Shown here in pieces: positions 46,531 through 57,500 of a stretch of DNA of 64,000 nucleotides; the stretch's first letter is position 1, and each line of letters begins with the position of its first letter. Below the pieces are notes generated by a model. It made no database searches, was not told the origin of the DNA, and saw only the letters and a list, made by a program, of their open reading frames with translations. The translations under genes were made by a program, and so were the position numbers. This stretch comes from Paenibacillus sp. FSL R5-0766 (GTDB lineage: Bacteria; Bacillota; Bacilli; Paenibacillales; Paenibacillaceae): the NCBI RefSeq assembly GCF_037971845.1, contig NZ_CP150227.1, positions 6,820,001 through 6,884,000 of the forward strand, read 5' to 3'.

Positions 46531-46560
46531 AAATAAAAAACGCAGCTTCAAAAAGCTGCG
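46531..46560 (-). terminator. Terminator of the AraC/GyrI-like gene
   Basis: A perfect 8-bp stem CGCAGCTT/AAGCTGCG (46541-46548 and 46553-46560), followed by TTTTTT on the minus strand. The 290 nt beyond, up to the PL4 gene, hold only its promoter region. Confidence 0.85.
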
Positions 46561-46587
46561 CCCGCAGATACCAAGCTAGAGACAGTA

Positions 46588-47460
46588 TCATCTCTTCCGA
46601 ATAGGTATCCATATCTCACTTCTATATTGCTCTACAGTAACATCCTTGTGCTCATTCCATAACATTTCCGGACCCTCACTCAGCTCATAGTCCGATGAAG
46701 GAAACCACTCCGCGTAGATCCGGCCCCACACCTCCTGAAGCGTGCCTGGAAACGGGCCAACGACAGTAAATACAGCCCACGTTGAAGCAGGAACCTCGAG
46801 CTGTTCCAGTCCTTCAGGCGTATCTTTTGTCGTAGCTGCGCCAATGTAATGATCCAGTTCTCCTTGTTCTGCCATCCGCCCCTCACTGAAATGGGCTGAA
46901 GCACTGATTAAGCCCAGAGGCTGGACGTTCGATGCCCCCTTGATGGTATCGATCAATTCCGGTGTAAGGCTCTGATACATCGCCGCGATCTCCGGATTAA
47001 CTCCGTGAAATACAATTGGCACCCTTTTACGAATACCCACGATTCGAAACGCCTCTTTATCTTCAATACGGTAGTTCATTTCGCTTCCTCCTTGAATGGT
47101 CAGTTGAAATGTCATCCGTGGGAAGGCTTTAAGGGAAGGGCCATGGTTTCGTGCTTCGGAGGGCGTAGTGCCATGCATGCTTTGAAATGCCCTAGTGAAA
47201 GAATCCGGCGATGTATACCCGTACTTTAGCGCAATATCAATGATTTTGCTGTCACTTTGACTTAGCTCCATGGCAGCAAGCGTCAAGCGGCGACGCCGAA
47301 TATATTCCGAGAGCGTTACACCACTAAGAAAAGAGAACATGCGTGTAAAATGATACTCCGAGCAGCAGGCAATCCGGGAAATCTCCTTCATGTCCACGCC
47401 ATCCATCAGATGCTCCTCAATATAATTCAAGGCTTCATTTAACCGCCTCAGCGTATCCAT
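46588..47460 (-). CDS. AraC-family regulator with GyrI-like effector domain
   Basis: A 290-aa activator of the Rob/SoxS-like type. The N-terminal AraC DNA-binding domain (about 5-105) has two HTH motifs, [19 protein letters not shown] and [20 protein letters not shown]. The C-terminal GyrI-like small-molecule-binding domain (about 128-288) has [10 protein letters not shown] and [34 protein letters not shown]. Such proteins respond to drugs or other hydrophobic compounds. ATG 47460 follows GGGAGGGATG. Its target gene is not evident. Confidence 0.9.
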   Translation of the reverse strand: MDTLRRLNEALNYIEEHLMDGVDMKEISRIACCSEYHFTRMFSFLSGVTLSEYIRRRRLTLAAMELSQSDSKIIDIALKYGYTSPDSFTRAFQSMHGTTPSEARNHGPSLKAFPRMTFQLTIQGGSEMNYRIEDKEAFRIVGIRKRVPIVFHGVNPEIAAMYQSLTPELIDTIKGASNVQPLGLISASAHFSEGRMAEQGELDHYIGAATTKDTPEGLEQLEVPASTWAVFTVVGPFPGTLQEVWGRIYAEWFPSSDYELSEGPEMLWNEHKDVTVEQYRSEIWIPIRKR

Positions 47461-47555
47461 ATCATCCCTCCCACGTTAATTTAAGCTTAGCAAAGTCATT
47501 CTCTTTGCATCCGACATTACCTGCACCATTCTGTAGGCTCTTTGCATCTAAACAG

Positions 47556-47583
47556 AAAAAAGAGCAGCATCAGCTACTCTTTT
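47556..47583 (-). terminator. Terminator of the TerD-like gene
   Basis: AAAAGAGCAGC (47558-47568) pairs with GCTACTCTTTT (47573-47583) with one wobble, followed by T on the minus strand. Confidence 0.75.
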
Positions 47584-47627
47584 CTAACTTTGATATTCAC
47601 ATATCACCAGTAGTCAAGTCAAACAGG

Positions 47628-49760
47628 TCAAACCAGATACTCCTCCATAATCTGCTCGATATCATACGGAGTAACGCCTTGATCCACCGAATAGATCGTA
47701 TCTGCCTGATCCATTGTATCCACCAGCTCTCCTCTAGCTTTGGCATGGAGCATGAACAAGTCATGCAGATCGGGTTTGCGTAAATTTGTTAGTGCTTTAC
47801 CCATCAGGACCATGCCTTTTTGATTGCCTTCCACATTATTGTAGTAATCGGGATGGCTTGTCAGCGCCAGGTCTGTCCAGATGACGGTGCGTTCGACCAT
47901 GTCCATAATGACAGGGATCGCAATCTGCGTATCAGCAGTAATATCGATTTTGTTCGCTACGGTGGACGGTTCGAAAATCTCTCCAGACCCTGGCTTCTTC
48001 CGCATCATCCAGCCTACAAAACATTCCGGCAGATCACAATACGGATGACTGGTGAACGAAAGCAGGGTTGCCACCACATATCGTCCACCATAGGCCACGA
48101 TGGATGGAATATGCAGATCAATGAACTCACTTGCTCCGTTAGGTGCTGTCACGATATCTCCGCTATGAACAGCCTTATAGTTAGAGGATCGCAGATTCGT
48201 ATAGGAAATATGCTCCACATAGTTCCAGTCCTTATCGTACATCACCGCAGACAAGTCAATGTCCACGCGCCCTGTAGACTTTCCATCCACGTCCCCCTCT
48301 TTCCACCAGTTGAAGAATCGAATGGTATCACCCTCTGCCATCGGCACACGGCTTCCACGAACGATGGTACGTAGAGCCTTGCTTGCCGATCTCTGAGAAA
48401 AGGGTACCAGATAATCATGAAGCTGTGGATCGACATAGGTCTTTCCAAGCGTGGGAAGGACAGCGAAGCGCTCTACCAGCGCCCGTTCGCATAACTGCAC
48501 GACCTCCTGACACGTGGCTTCATCGATGTCTGGCAGCTCATTCGGAACAGCAAAAGCTTTGGCTACATTGCCTTTTGGGAAGAAGACACGCAGATCCTGC
48601 GGTTCATTACGCTGTGTAAAATGCTGTCTCACTTGCAACAAGACCGGGGTAGATACTTGCTCCAATACCTCCCCGAATGCCAGCAGTACATACGCTTCAT
48701 CTTCGGTCATCCGCAGCAAGTGATCCAGTCTTCTCGCGAATTCACCTGGACGCTGTGACAACAGATCAATCAGACTCCAGACATTCCGATATTGGAAGGC
48801 AAGCTCCACACTTCCGTTGAAGGTCGAATACGGTTTATTATTACGCAAAATATCAAAGGCTTCCTCGCATCGTGGATACCGAAGCTTATATTCCGAAGGA
48901 TGCAGAATTTCACCGAGGCGAATCCAGCGATTTTTATATCGCAGCATATCCTCCGTGATGGAGCCGCATTGCTCCAGCAATCCGAGCAAAAGGCGTCTTT
49001 CACGGCGTTTGAATTTTCGGAAGGGAGAAGCCATTGCGAGGCTGACATCACCATCGGACCAAGCAACAGCTAGACGGAGGACATCACTTGCCGTTTTGAA
49101 ATACGGACCGATCCGGTCGATGTTCGCTTTTTCATGCTTCAACAGCGAGGCAACCACAAAGCCCACATTTTCTTTGAACGGAATCTCAGCGGGTAATAGC
49201 GCATTCACGTCTTCCGGGTCTGCATGCTCCAATACCGTGTCGATATCGGCCTTGTCAGTTTCCGAGATGGAACCTTTTGCTTCAATGATCTGACGGATGA
49301 GTTTCTGGAATGCTTGCTGGTTTCCCAAACCAATGACTTTCAAGTCCGTCTTCTCCAGCAAAGGCATTCTCTCCACACATTGTTGATCGGGATAGACCAC
49401 ATTCAGGTTGGTCAGATAATGAATAATTGCATTAAGGTATAACTCCGCTTCATCCGCATGCATCACCTGCATCGGGAATCCTGCATACATCGGTTTGTAT
49501 TTCACATGTGCGCCGACCATGACTCTCAGATCAGCCTCAAGTTGAATATATACTGCTTCAAATTGTTCCTTGGACAGCTGCCGCATCGCCTGCATTAGCT
49601 CATCCGAGAAGGTGTATCCGAGTGCTTCAATATTTTTGAGGGCAGTCGCCAGATGTGTCTTCGGCAACTGTTGTTCCCCTTCGTTTGATTCGATAATGAG
49701 TTTGTTCGCTCTGCGCAAATAGATCGTATTGTTCATGATAAAAGAGTCCAGGAAAGCCAC
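47628..49760 (-). CDS. Large TerD-domain protein, MXAN_6230/SCO0854-like
   Basis: A 710-aa cytosolic protein with no signal peptide. The N-terminal two thirds are mostly helical, with short motifs (YLRRANKL, FKRRERRLLLGLLEQC) resembling the MXAN_6230/SCO0854 family, but I see no RING finger. The C-terminal part (about 480-640) looks like a TerD/calcium-binding beta-sandwich: VDIDLSAVMYDKDWNYVEHISYTNL, then DIHIPSIVAYGG-like and FVGWMMR segments. TerD proteins act in tellurite and envelope stress responses. No other ter genes are near. GTG 49760 has AGGG only 2 nt away, so the start is uncertain; ATG 49736 is an alternative. Confidence 0.65.
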   Translation of the reverse strand: MAFLDSFIMNNTIYLRRANKLIIESNEGEQQLPKTHLATALKNIEALGYTFSDELMQAMRQLSKEQFEAVYIQLEADLRVMVGAHVKYKPMYAGFPMQVMHADEAELYLNAIIHYLTNLNVVYPDQQCVERMPLLEKTDLKVIGLGNQQAFQKLIRQIIEAKGSISETDKADIDTVLEHADPEDVNALLPAEIPFKENVGFVVASLLKHEKANIDRIGPYFKTASDVLRLAVAWSDGDVSLAMASPFRKFKRRERRLLLGLLEQCGSITEDMLRYKNRWIRLGEILHPSEYKLRYPRCEEAFDILRNNKPYSTFNGSVELAFQYRNVWSLIDLLSQRPGEFARRLDHLLRMTEDEAYVLLAFGEVLEQVSTPVLLQVRQHFTQRNEPQDLRVFFPKGNVAKAFAVPNELPDIDEATCQEVVQLCERALVERFAVLPTLGKTYVDPQLHDYLVPFSQRSASKALRTIVRGSRVPMAEGDTIRFFNWWKEGDVDGKSTGRVDIDLSAVMYDKDWNYVEHISYTNLRSSNYKAVHSGDIVTAPNGASEFIDLHIPSIVAYGGRYVVATLLSFTSHPYCDLPECFVGWMMRKKPGSGEIFEPSTVANKIDITADTQIAIPVIMDMVERTVIWTDLALTSHPDYYNNVEGNQKGMVLMGKALTNLRKPDLHDLFMLHAKARGELVDTMDQADTIYSVDQGVTPYDIEQIMEEYLV

Positions 49761-49786
49761 ATCCCTATATAACGTGAAAGGTTAGG

Positions 49787-49938
49787 GTTAGAAGGAAGGA
49801 ATATGATAGCCTGGACGCCTCCTCTCTGAAATAAAATCTTCAGGAGAGCTGCGACCCTATGATCTCCAATGATTGTAGAAGGAAGGATCGCAATAGCCTG
49901 AAGGCCAGCGGTTCGAAGTTTGTCACCCGAACCTCTGG
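49787..49938. repeat. Structured intergenic element with a 31-bp imperfect direct repeat
   Basis: Two 31-bp copies (49789-49819 and 49876-49906) share the arms TAGAAGGAAGGA and ATAGCCTG (24 of 31 bases identical). Between them a hairpin CTCTCTGAA/TTCAGGAGAG (about 49823-49846). After the second copy a hairpin CCAGCGGTTCG/CGAACCTCTGG with one mismatch (about 49905-49938). No ORF is supported. Possibly a multicopy repeat or a small RNA. Confidence 0.5.
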
Positions 49939-50020
49939 TGAACCCATCATCTCATATTCCACGATCTGCCAACAGGGCGAAAGTATTACGACATGAATTT
50001 AAGAATTTAATGAAAATAAA

Positions 50021-50061
50021 AAAAAGCCTTTGCCGACCCCCAATGTCAGCAAAGGCTTTTC
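50021..50061 (-). terminator. Terminator of the downstream SLH gene
   Basis: AAAAGCCTTTGC (50023-50034) with GCAAAGGCTTTT (50050-50061), followed by a T-rich run on the minus strand. The same terminator, slightly changed, follows the other SLH gene. Confidence 0.9.
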
Positions 50062-50075
50062 ATTTTAGATTGTGT

Positions 50076-53000
50076 TTATTGATCAATCAAGTTGGTTACT
50101 TTCAACATTCTTGCAATCAATGCAGTGACCTCAGCACGAGTCATCGTGGTCTTTGGACTCAGAACCTCTGGCCCGTTACCTTGGATGATTCCGGCTGCAA
50201 TCAACTGGGCTACATCTTCTTTTGCCCAATTCGATACATCCGCTGCATCACTGTAACGTTCCAGTTCAGAGTTCATCTGATCTGGATTGATCACTGCTTC
50301 CGGTTCGATTAGACGGTAGGCACGAGCAACCATCGCAAATCCTTGCTCGCGTGTGATCTCCTGATTACCGTAGAAGTTCCCATTATCGTAACCGCGAACG
50401 ATACCGAATTCATTCGCAAGGGCTACCGCGGAGCGGAACCATGCGGAATCGTTAACGTCAGGGAATAGATTCTGTGGTGCATCCTGACGCATTAAGCCCA
50501 GTCCAAGTACAACAATCTCGGCAAACTCGGAACGAGTAACCTGACGGTTCGGTGAGAATGTGTTATCTCCGTTACCTTGCAGATCTAATCTCGCAGCGAT
50601 GTTGTTCACATCCGTTTTGCCCCAATGGGATCTGGCATCTTCAAAATCCTGCGGGTTCCAGATAACCGAGTAGCTTCCGCTGCTACGCAAGTCATTAATG
50701 AGTGCATAGTAACGACTATCGATCTTCGTGACAACCGTTGGTACATGGAAAATGCTACCGTCCGGATTAATGATTACGCCTGTGGTAATCCGGTTCAGGT
50801 CGATACCTTCCGGAAGTGCAATATACTTCGGTGCATAACCGTTCAGCTGGCCGGATCGCACGGTCTGTCCATCTTTCGTAAACGTCAGATCCAGATCAAC
50901 CGGTGTGACAAGTAACTCGTATCCTTGGGATGCGGCTCTTGTCTCGGCACTGTCAATCAAAGCATCCGAGGAACGTGCGATATTAACATGGACATCAATA
51001 TCATTCAATGCTGAATTACCAAGCTGTTTGGACACACCATTCACTTCCATTTTACCGCCAGGTACCGGATAGATCGCCAGCGGATTGCTAATGTTCAGTT
51101 TGGAACCTTGATCCACCAATTGTTTCAGTGTTTCGAGGGTTAAACCGTCCACCTTCATATCCCCATCATTTGGTGAATGAATGGCGAACTGCTGGCCTGT
51201 GCCTTGTGACATGGCAACATTCAGCTTGGCTGGATCAACTTGAACCAATGTTTCTTTGTTGTCAGATGGTTTGGATGTAGCAAATGGTTGATGGCTACCA
51301 TCCCGAGTTGTTTCCAGATTATCCTTCACGGGTGCCGGAGTTGGTGTTGGTACTGGCGCAGGGGCAGGTGTGCTTCCACCGTTACCTCCCGTATTTCCAC
51401 CGCCATTGTTCCCGCCACCGTTATTGCCTCCACCATTGTTACCATTGTCACTGGATGCTCTGGTGATAACCGTAGTGTACTCCGTCTGCAAGCCATTCGT
51501 ATCTGTAACTCTAATGACAATTGTGTTTGAACCTACCTTAAGTGCAAGATCATCACTACTATTGCCACTCTCCACTTCCTTCCAGATTCCATCATGCAAA
51601 ATCTCAATTTTGTCTGCAGAATCAGGAGCAGTCGGGTAAATACGTAGATTGTACACATCATTGGTTACCGTTGCTGCGTAGTTGAATTGGTTTGGATCAA
51701 ATGCTTGGTTCAACGCAATATTTTTCCCAAATGAATCGGTCAGACTGAGCTGTGTCAGTGCTTCTTTTACAATAGTAAATGTTTTCGTTTTTGTAACGGA
51801 ACGTCCTCCGTCCACTGCTGTTACCTCAACGGTATAAGTGCCGGGTGCCAGATCTTCATCCAGATGATAGGACCAGTTTGGGTCCCCAGCATTCCAGATC
51901 AAACTTCCTGCAACATCAACTACATTTCCATCCGCATCTTTCAACACTGCACTCAGCATATCTGTATCCGTATGGACCGCACCCGAAACCGCTGGCTTCT
52001 TATCTGAAGTACTCCCTGCTGGTTCAGTAATCTTCAGCGCGCTCGCGAATGGGTCTTCCAAATCGAATTGGAAATCATGAACCAATGTCCCTTCTGCTCC
52101 CTCGCCTTTTAGATAGCCAGATGTTCCATTGTAAGCAACGTTAACCTTCTCATCACTTGATAATTTAACCGATTCGGGCAAGGTCAAAATCAATTTTGTA
52201 GGATCAGATCCATCGATGACAGCTCCGACAACTTCTACGGTTTGCCCACCTATCGTAACTGTAAATGCACTACTTAGATCCACTTCAGAAACTACTTCGA
52301 TACTTTTATCAAAATGTATGGATATCGTGCTTTCGCCCTCGATGAAGCTGCCGCTGTCCGCTTTGGGTTGATTCTTGACCAATCCATCGATTGCGTTATC
52401 CAATACACTTAACAGGTCATTTACCTGAGTCTGTGTTACCAAAGGATTGCTCAAAAGTGTCTGTGCCTCTTGGACTTTGGTTTGCAATGCATTCCATGAA
52501 TCAGTCGTGTAATCACCATTCGATAAAGCTAAGGCTTCTTTCACTTTTTTCGCTAATGGCATTGTATTGACTGCATGAATAGCCTGATCGAATTCATCAA
52601 CCTTGAGTCCGGTTAACGCGTCTCTCAACGTGCCACTACCGTCATAGTTAATTGTAATTTCTTCTCCCGATTCAAGCTGAGCTTCCGTCAGAGGAATGGA
52701 AATCGTAGATCCATTAGCTATAAATTGACTCAGATTATCATACACGGTACCTCCAATTGTGACGGTGAAGCCCTTCAAATCATCCGATTTCACGTCACGA
52801 TTGAAGGTTAGATTCAAAGTTCCATCGTCATTGACTTGCGATGTTAGCAAGTGAGCATCTTTAGGTTCCGGATAAGCAGCTGCAAACGTGAAGTAAGAAC
52901 CGTCCGCAAAGTTGGAACTGTTTAATGTAACCTTTCCATCCGTTACTGGATAAAAGGTATCATTGTTGTCAAAAGAGTCATCTTGGCTAAGAATGATGTA

Positions 53001-54272
53001 GCTTGGTTTTAAGCCTTCAGCATCATCCACTTGAAGTGTGATATCTTGATCATTCCAGTTTGTTTTGTCCACCTGATATGAACGATCCATGATCTTTACA
53101 CGAAAGCCATCTTTCACGATGGGTGCACTTACATAAGATACGGTATCGTTCGCGCTCTTGTCTGCAAACATAAAGAAGGAGTTGTTATCCATCGTATTCT
53201 CATTGTCGACATTATCTGAATGAATCGTATCTCCAAGAGCAATGGCTACATTTGAGCCGACTCCTTGTGACTTGGATTGTTTCTGGTTCTGGGCACCTAA
53301 GTCATCACGGCCAATCCCGGTAATGCGATTCTTGTAATCTGCCTGGTTCGACGAATTCCAGAAAACAGTACCTTCTACTCCGTTCCAATCACTGGCAACA
53401 TAGTTGTCTGCCAGAGTGATTCCGTATTTTAACCCCAAGTAACTGTACACTTTAGCTCTTTCAACGTCCTGTAACTCGCGATTATATAATATCGTTTCCG
53501 ATATTAGTCCATTAAACCTTCGATTATGCCCTGCTCCGAAGTAGTAACCCGTAGCACTCGAGGCACTATTAAAGTTCGCTGTTCCTGCAGTTGTTTTATC
53601 GATTAACTTCGTATGATTTAAATACATCCCAAAGTAATTCTCAGTGCGAAGTACATTGAAAATATCTGCTTTCCCTAACTGATACGGGTTACCTGCATTA
53701 TCTCGAATCAATTCGTCGTTCCCTGCATTGCCAAATGAAGATCTGATTACACTTGTACTGTACGTGTCGGTACTTCCTTGGCCGCCAAAATGCCATGGGA
53801 AACCACTCGCAGCAGCTCCTTGAATGGAAAATGCCTCACGAGCGACATCCGTTGTATGGAAAGGCTCCCTGACATAGTATCCTTTGTTACCATCAATTAA
53901 TATACCGCTGTTAAAGTTAATGGCACCTGTAACTAAGGTATTAGGATTTACGATACTCCATACATTATCATGTTCTACATTGGGGTCCAGATCTACCAGA
54001 TCGGTCAAAGAAGTGATTTTACTGCCGTCAGCTGCCAGATTCATACTTCGCTCAACATCAATCCATGATATGAGTCCGTCGCTTACACCACCCGGATATC
54101 CCCCTGCGGTAATCGCGGTACTGTTGGATGCAGGATTTTCAGTATCTGCATGAGCTTCTATGGCTGGAAACAAAATTGGTGTAGGCAATATACTCGCAAC
54201 CATCACCAAAGAAAGAACCCTTGACCATACTCTTGTCATTTTGCTGTTGTGCAAATTCTTATTGTTCTTCAA
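50076..54272 (-). CDS. SLH-anchored multidomain surface protein A
   Basis: A secreted protein of 1398 aa. The signal peptide spans about 1-42. A concanavalin/LamG-like region with a following DUF8202-like part (about 45-450, IGRDDLGAQNQKQSKSQG) leads to SbsA-type Ig-like and FIVAR-like segments, a bacterial Ig domain and a cadherin-like beta-sandwich ending VITRASSDN. A Gly/Asn linker, a Pro/Thr linker and a domain of about 190 aa precede three C-terminal SLH domains (last about 190 aa), which anchor it to the wall. I chose TTG 54272, with AAAGGTG about 9 nt upstream; ATG 54323 has AAAGGG only 3 nt away. It has a SARP-type promoter. The last about 460 codons nearly equal those of the upstream paralogue. 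Confidence 0.85.
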   Translation of the reverse strand: MKNNKNLHNSKMTRVWSRVLSLVMVASILPTPILFPAIEAHADTENPASNSTAITAGGYPGGVSDGLISWIDVERSMNLAADGSKITSLTDLVDLDPNVEHDNVWSIVNPNTLVTGAINFNSGILIDGNKGYYVREPFHTTDVAREAFSIQGAAASGFPWHFGGQGSTDTYSTSVIRSSFGNAGNDELIRDNAGNPYQLGKADIFNVLRTENYFGMYLNHTKLIDKTTAGTANFNSASSATGYYFGAGHNRRFNGLISETILYNRELQDVERAKVYSYLGLKYGITLADNYVASDWNGVEGTVFWNSSNQADYKNRITGIGRDDLGAQNQKQSKSQGVGSNVAIALGDTIHSDNVDNENTMDNNSFFMFADKSANDTVSYVSAPIVKDGFRVKIMDRSYQVDKTNWNDQDITLQVDDAEGLKPSYIILSQDDSFDNNDTFYPVTDGKVTLNSSNFADGSYFTFAAAYPEPKDAHLLTSQVNDDGTLNLTFNRDVKSDDLKGFTVTIGGTVYDNLSQFIANGSTISIPLTEAQLESGEEITINYDGSGTLRDALTGLKVDEFDQAIHAVNTMPLAKKVKEALALSNGDYTTDSWNALQTKVQEAQTLLSNPLVTQTQVNDLLSVLDNAIDGLVKNQPKADSGSFIEGESTISIHFDKSIEVVSEVDLSSAFTVTIGGQTVEVVGAVIDGSDPTKLILTLPESVKLSSDEKVNVAYNGTSGYLKGEGAEGTLVHDFQFDLEDPFASALKITEPAGSTSDKKPAVSGAVHTDTDMLSAVLKDADGNVVDVAGSLIWNAGDPNWSYHLDEDLAPGTYTVEVTAVDGGRSVTKTKTFTIVKEALTQLSLTDSFGKNIALNQAFDPNQFNYAATVTNDVYNLRIYPTAPDSADKIEILHDGIWKEVESGNSSDDLALKVGSNTIVIRVTDTNGLQTEYTTVITRASSDNGNNGGGNNGGGNNGGGNTGGNGGSTPAPAPVPTPTPAPVKDNLETTRDGSHQPFATSKPSDNKETLVQVDPAKLNVAMSQGTGQQFAIHSPNDGDMKVDGLTLETLKQLVDQGSKLNISNPLAIYPVPGGKMEVNGVSKQLGNSALNDIDVHVNIARSSDALIDSAETRAASQGYELLVTPVDLDLTFTKDGQTVRSGQLNGYAPKYIALPEGIDLNRITTGVIINPDGSIFHVPTVVTKIDSRYYALINDLRSSGSYSVIWNPQDFEDARSHWGKTDVNNIAARLDLQGNGDNTFSPNRQVTRSEFAEIVVLGLGLMRQDAPQNLFPDVNDSAWFRSAVALANEFGIVRGYDNGNFYGNQEITREQGFAMVARAYRLIEPEAVINPDQMNSELERYSDAADVSNWAKEDVAQLIAAGIIQGNGPEVLSPKTTMTRAEVTALIARMLKVTNLIDQ

Positions 54273-54383
54273 ACACTTGTCACACCTTTCGATTATATCT
54301 AATTTTGTAAATTCTCTTCTCATAATCCCTTTCAGGATGTCTGATTTACTAGATTGTGTTAATTTCGAAATGCTTCACCGCTT

Positions 54384-54418
54384 ATTTTACACGGAGCCTC
54401 TTACCAAACTCTTACCAA
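54384..54418 (-). promoter_or_regulatory. SARP-type promoter of SLH gene A
   Basis: TTGGTAAGAG occurs at 54409-54418 and again at 54398-54407, 11 bp apart. Exactly 8 nt (GCTCCGTG) separate the second copy from the -10 box TAAAAT (54384-54389). This spacing matches known SARP activator promoters. The upstream SLH gene has the same arrangement. Confidence 0.7.
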
Positions 54419-54490
54419 GGTCGATAGTGAATACTAATCGGTAGAACGAAACAAATAGAGTTCAGTAACTCCAACGTCAGTTCAAAAAAT

Positions 54491-54530
54491 AAAAAGCCTT
54501 CGCCGACCCCCAATGTCAGCAAAGGCTTTT
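54491..54530 (-). terminator. Terminator of the upstream SLH gene
   Basis: AAAAAGCCTTCGC (54491-54503) with GCAAAGGCTTTT (54519-54530), a copy of the terminator at 50021-50061. It separates the two SLH transcripts. Confidence 0.88.
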
Positions 54531-54545
54531 CGTTTTAAATTGTGT

Positions 54546-57500
54546 TTATTGATCAATTAAGTTTGTTACTTTCAACATTCTTGCAATCAATGCAGTGACC
54601 TCGGCACGAGTCATCGTGTTCTTTGGACTCAGCACCTCCGGCCCGTTACCTTGGATGATTCCGGCTGCAATCAACTGGGCTACATCTTCTTTTGCCCAAT
54701 TCGATACATCCGCTGCATCACTGTAACGTTCCAGTTCAGAGTTCATCTGATCTGGGCTAACTGCCGCTTCCGGTTCAATCAGACGGTAGGCACGAGCAAC
54801 CATCGCAAATCCTTGCTCACGTGTGATTTCCTGATTACCGTAGAAGTTCCCATTATCGTAACCGCGAACGATACCGAATTCATTCGCAAGGGCTACCGCG
54901 GAGCGGAACCATGCGGAATCGTTAACGTCAGGGAATAGATTCTGTGGTGCATCCTGACGCATTAAGCCCAGTCCAAGTACAACAATCTCGGCAAACTCGG
55001 AACGAGTAACCTGAAGGTTCGGTGAGAATGTGTTATCTCCGTTACCTTGCAGATCTAATCTCGCAGCGATGTTGTTCACATCCGTTTTGCCCCAATGGGA
55101 TCTGGCATCTTCAAAATCCTGCGGGTTCCAGATAACCGAGTAGCTTCCGCTGCTACGCAAGTCATTAATGAGTGCATAGTAACGACTATCGATCTTCGTG
55201 ACAACCGTTGGTACATGGAAAATGCTACCGTCCGGATTAATGATTACGCCTGTGGTAATCCGGTTCGGGTCGATACCTTCCGGAAGTGCAATATACTTCG
55301 GTGCATAACCGTTCAGATGGCCGGATCGCACGGTCTGTCCATCTTTCGTAAACGTCAGATCCAGATCAACTGGTGTGACAAGTAGCTCGTATCCTTGGGA
55401 TGCGGCTCTTGTCTCGGCGCTGTCAATCAAAGCATCCGAGGAACGTGCGATATCAACATGGACATCAATATCATTCAACGCTGCATTACCAAGCTGTCTG
55501 GACACACTATTCACGTCCATTTTACCGCCAGGTACCGGATAGATCGCCAGCGGATTGCTAATGTTCAGTTTGGAACCTTGATCCACCAATTGTTTTAGAG
55601 TATCGAGGGTCAAACCGTCCACCTTCATATGCCCATCATTCGGTGAATGAATCGCGAACTGTTGCCCTGTGCCTTGTGACATGGCAACATTCAGCTTGGC
55701 TGGATCAACTTGAACCAACGTTTCTTTGTTGTCAGATGGTTTGGATGTAGCAAATGGTTGATGGCTACCATCCCGAGTTGTTTCCAGATTATCCTTCACG
55801 GGTGCCGGAGTTGGCGTTGGTACTGGCGCAGGTGTAGGTACTGGTGTGCTTCCACCGTTACCTCCTGTATTTCCGCCCCCATTGTTGCCTCCACCGTTAT
55901 TGCCTCCACCATTGTTACCATTGTCACTGGATGCTCTGGTCACGTTGATTTTATACGCCGTAACATGGCCAAGTGAATCCGTTACTCTAACAACGATCTT
56001 ATTTCCACCAACTTGGAGCGGTAGATTCTCACTTGCACTACCACTTGTAACCTCGTTCCACTCTCCATCTCCAACAGCTATTTCAATCTTCGCAAGTGGA
56101 TCAAGTGCCGTTGGCGTGAGCTGAAATTGATATACGCTATTCGGCACAGAGATGGTGTACGTGTCTTTAGCCGGATCAAAAGCCGGAGACAAGCTTCCCA
56201 CGGAAGGGACCAGTGTTTGCAACGTAGATGTATCCGTACCAATCACTTTGGTAAGTCCTGTTCTAGCGTTAGTCAGATCTTGAAGTGCCTTATCTACCTG
56301 CGCTTGATTCGCTGTCAGATCATTCAACACTCGCTCTGCTTCATTCATCGCATCTTTGAGTGCTTCCCAGCTCTCTACCGTATATTCCGTTTCGGTTAGA
56401 TTTTCACCCTTGATTCTATCATGTTCATTTTTCAGCACTGACGTGTCGACACCAGTACCAGGCTTTTTGGTAAGCCCCTTCCGGGCATCCACCAAATCCT
56501 GATAAGCCTTTTCCACGTGTTCCGGTGTTGCATTCTCGTCGTCGAACACGGATTCAGCAACTCCTAACGCATCTTGCAGCGTTTGCCATGTTTCTGGTGT
56601 GTACTCCTCTTCGTCCAGTTCGCCTGATTCGATTTTACCGTTAATCTCATCGGCTTTAGCTTTCAACTTCGCCTTATCAATAGCAACAACATAATTTTTC
56701 GAATTCGACTCTTCTGAATCTGAATAGGCTGGATTGTTCGTCTTCGCTGTTACTGTCACTTTGTAGGTGCCAACTTCTAGCGATGGTACCAATTGCGACA
56801 GGTTAAGCGCCATTCCGGTTACTTCCACCGTCCGCTTCGTGCCGTCTTCCAGTTCGATTGTTACTTCATATTTATCCGCATGCGCAACTGCTTCCCATGT
56901 CAACTCATCGTCGGTCAGTGTGACGTCTGGTACCGTCAAAGGAGTAGCAGTAGTTGCAATGGTAAAGTACGAGTTCGGACCAAAATTTGATGTATTAAGG
57001 GTTACTTGGCCGTTCTCAATCAAATGTAATGTGTTTGGATTACCAAATTGAGCATCATTGCTGATCACAACATATTGAGGCAAAGCCGGGTTAGCTCCCG
57101 CTTCGTCTACCTGAAGTGTAATCTGTGATTCAGTCCAGTTTGCTTTCTGTACCTTGTAGACACGCTCCATCCCAAGCAGTTTTTTCCCATCTTTCGTAAT
57201 TGGTGTTTTGAATTCAGTACTTGCTCCATTGTCACCAAACGTAAAGAAAGAAGAATCATTTGAGAATTCATTTTCATTTGCAGAATTGGTGTCCTCGACA
57301 CTGTTGCCTAATGCAATCGTCATTATGGAACCCAGTTCCTGCGCTTTGGCTTGTTTTTGCATCAATCCGCTCAGGTCATCTCGACCGATGCTTGTAACGC
57401 GATGGGTATAGACTGCGTTCTCCTGGGCATCCCAGATCGTAGCCATGTTTGAATCGACATATGAATTTGCTGTCGTCTGATCCAACGTGTAGCCATATTT

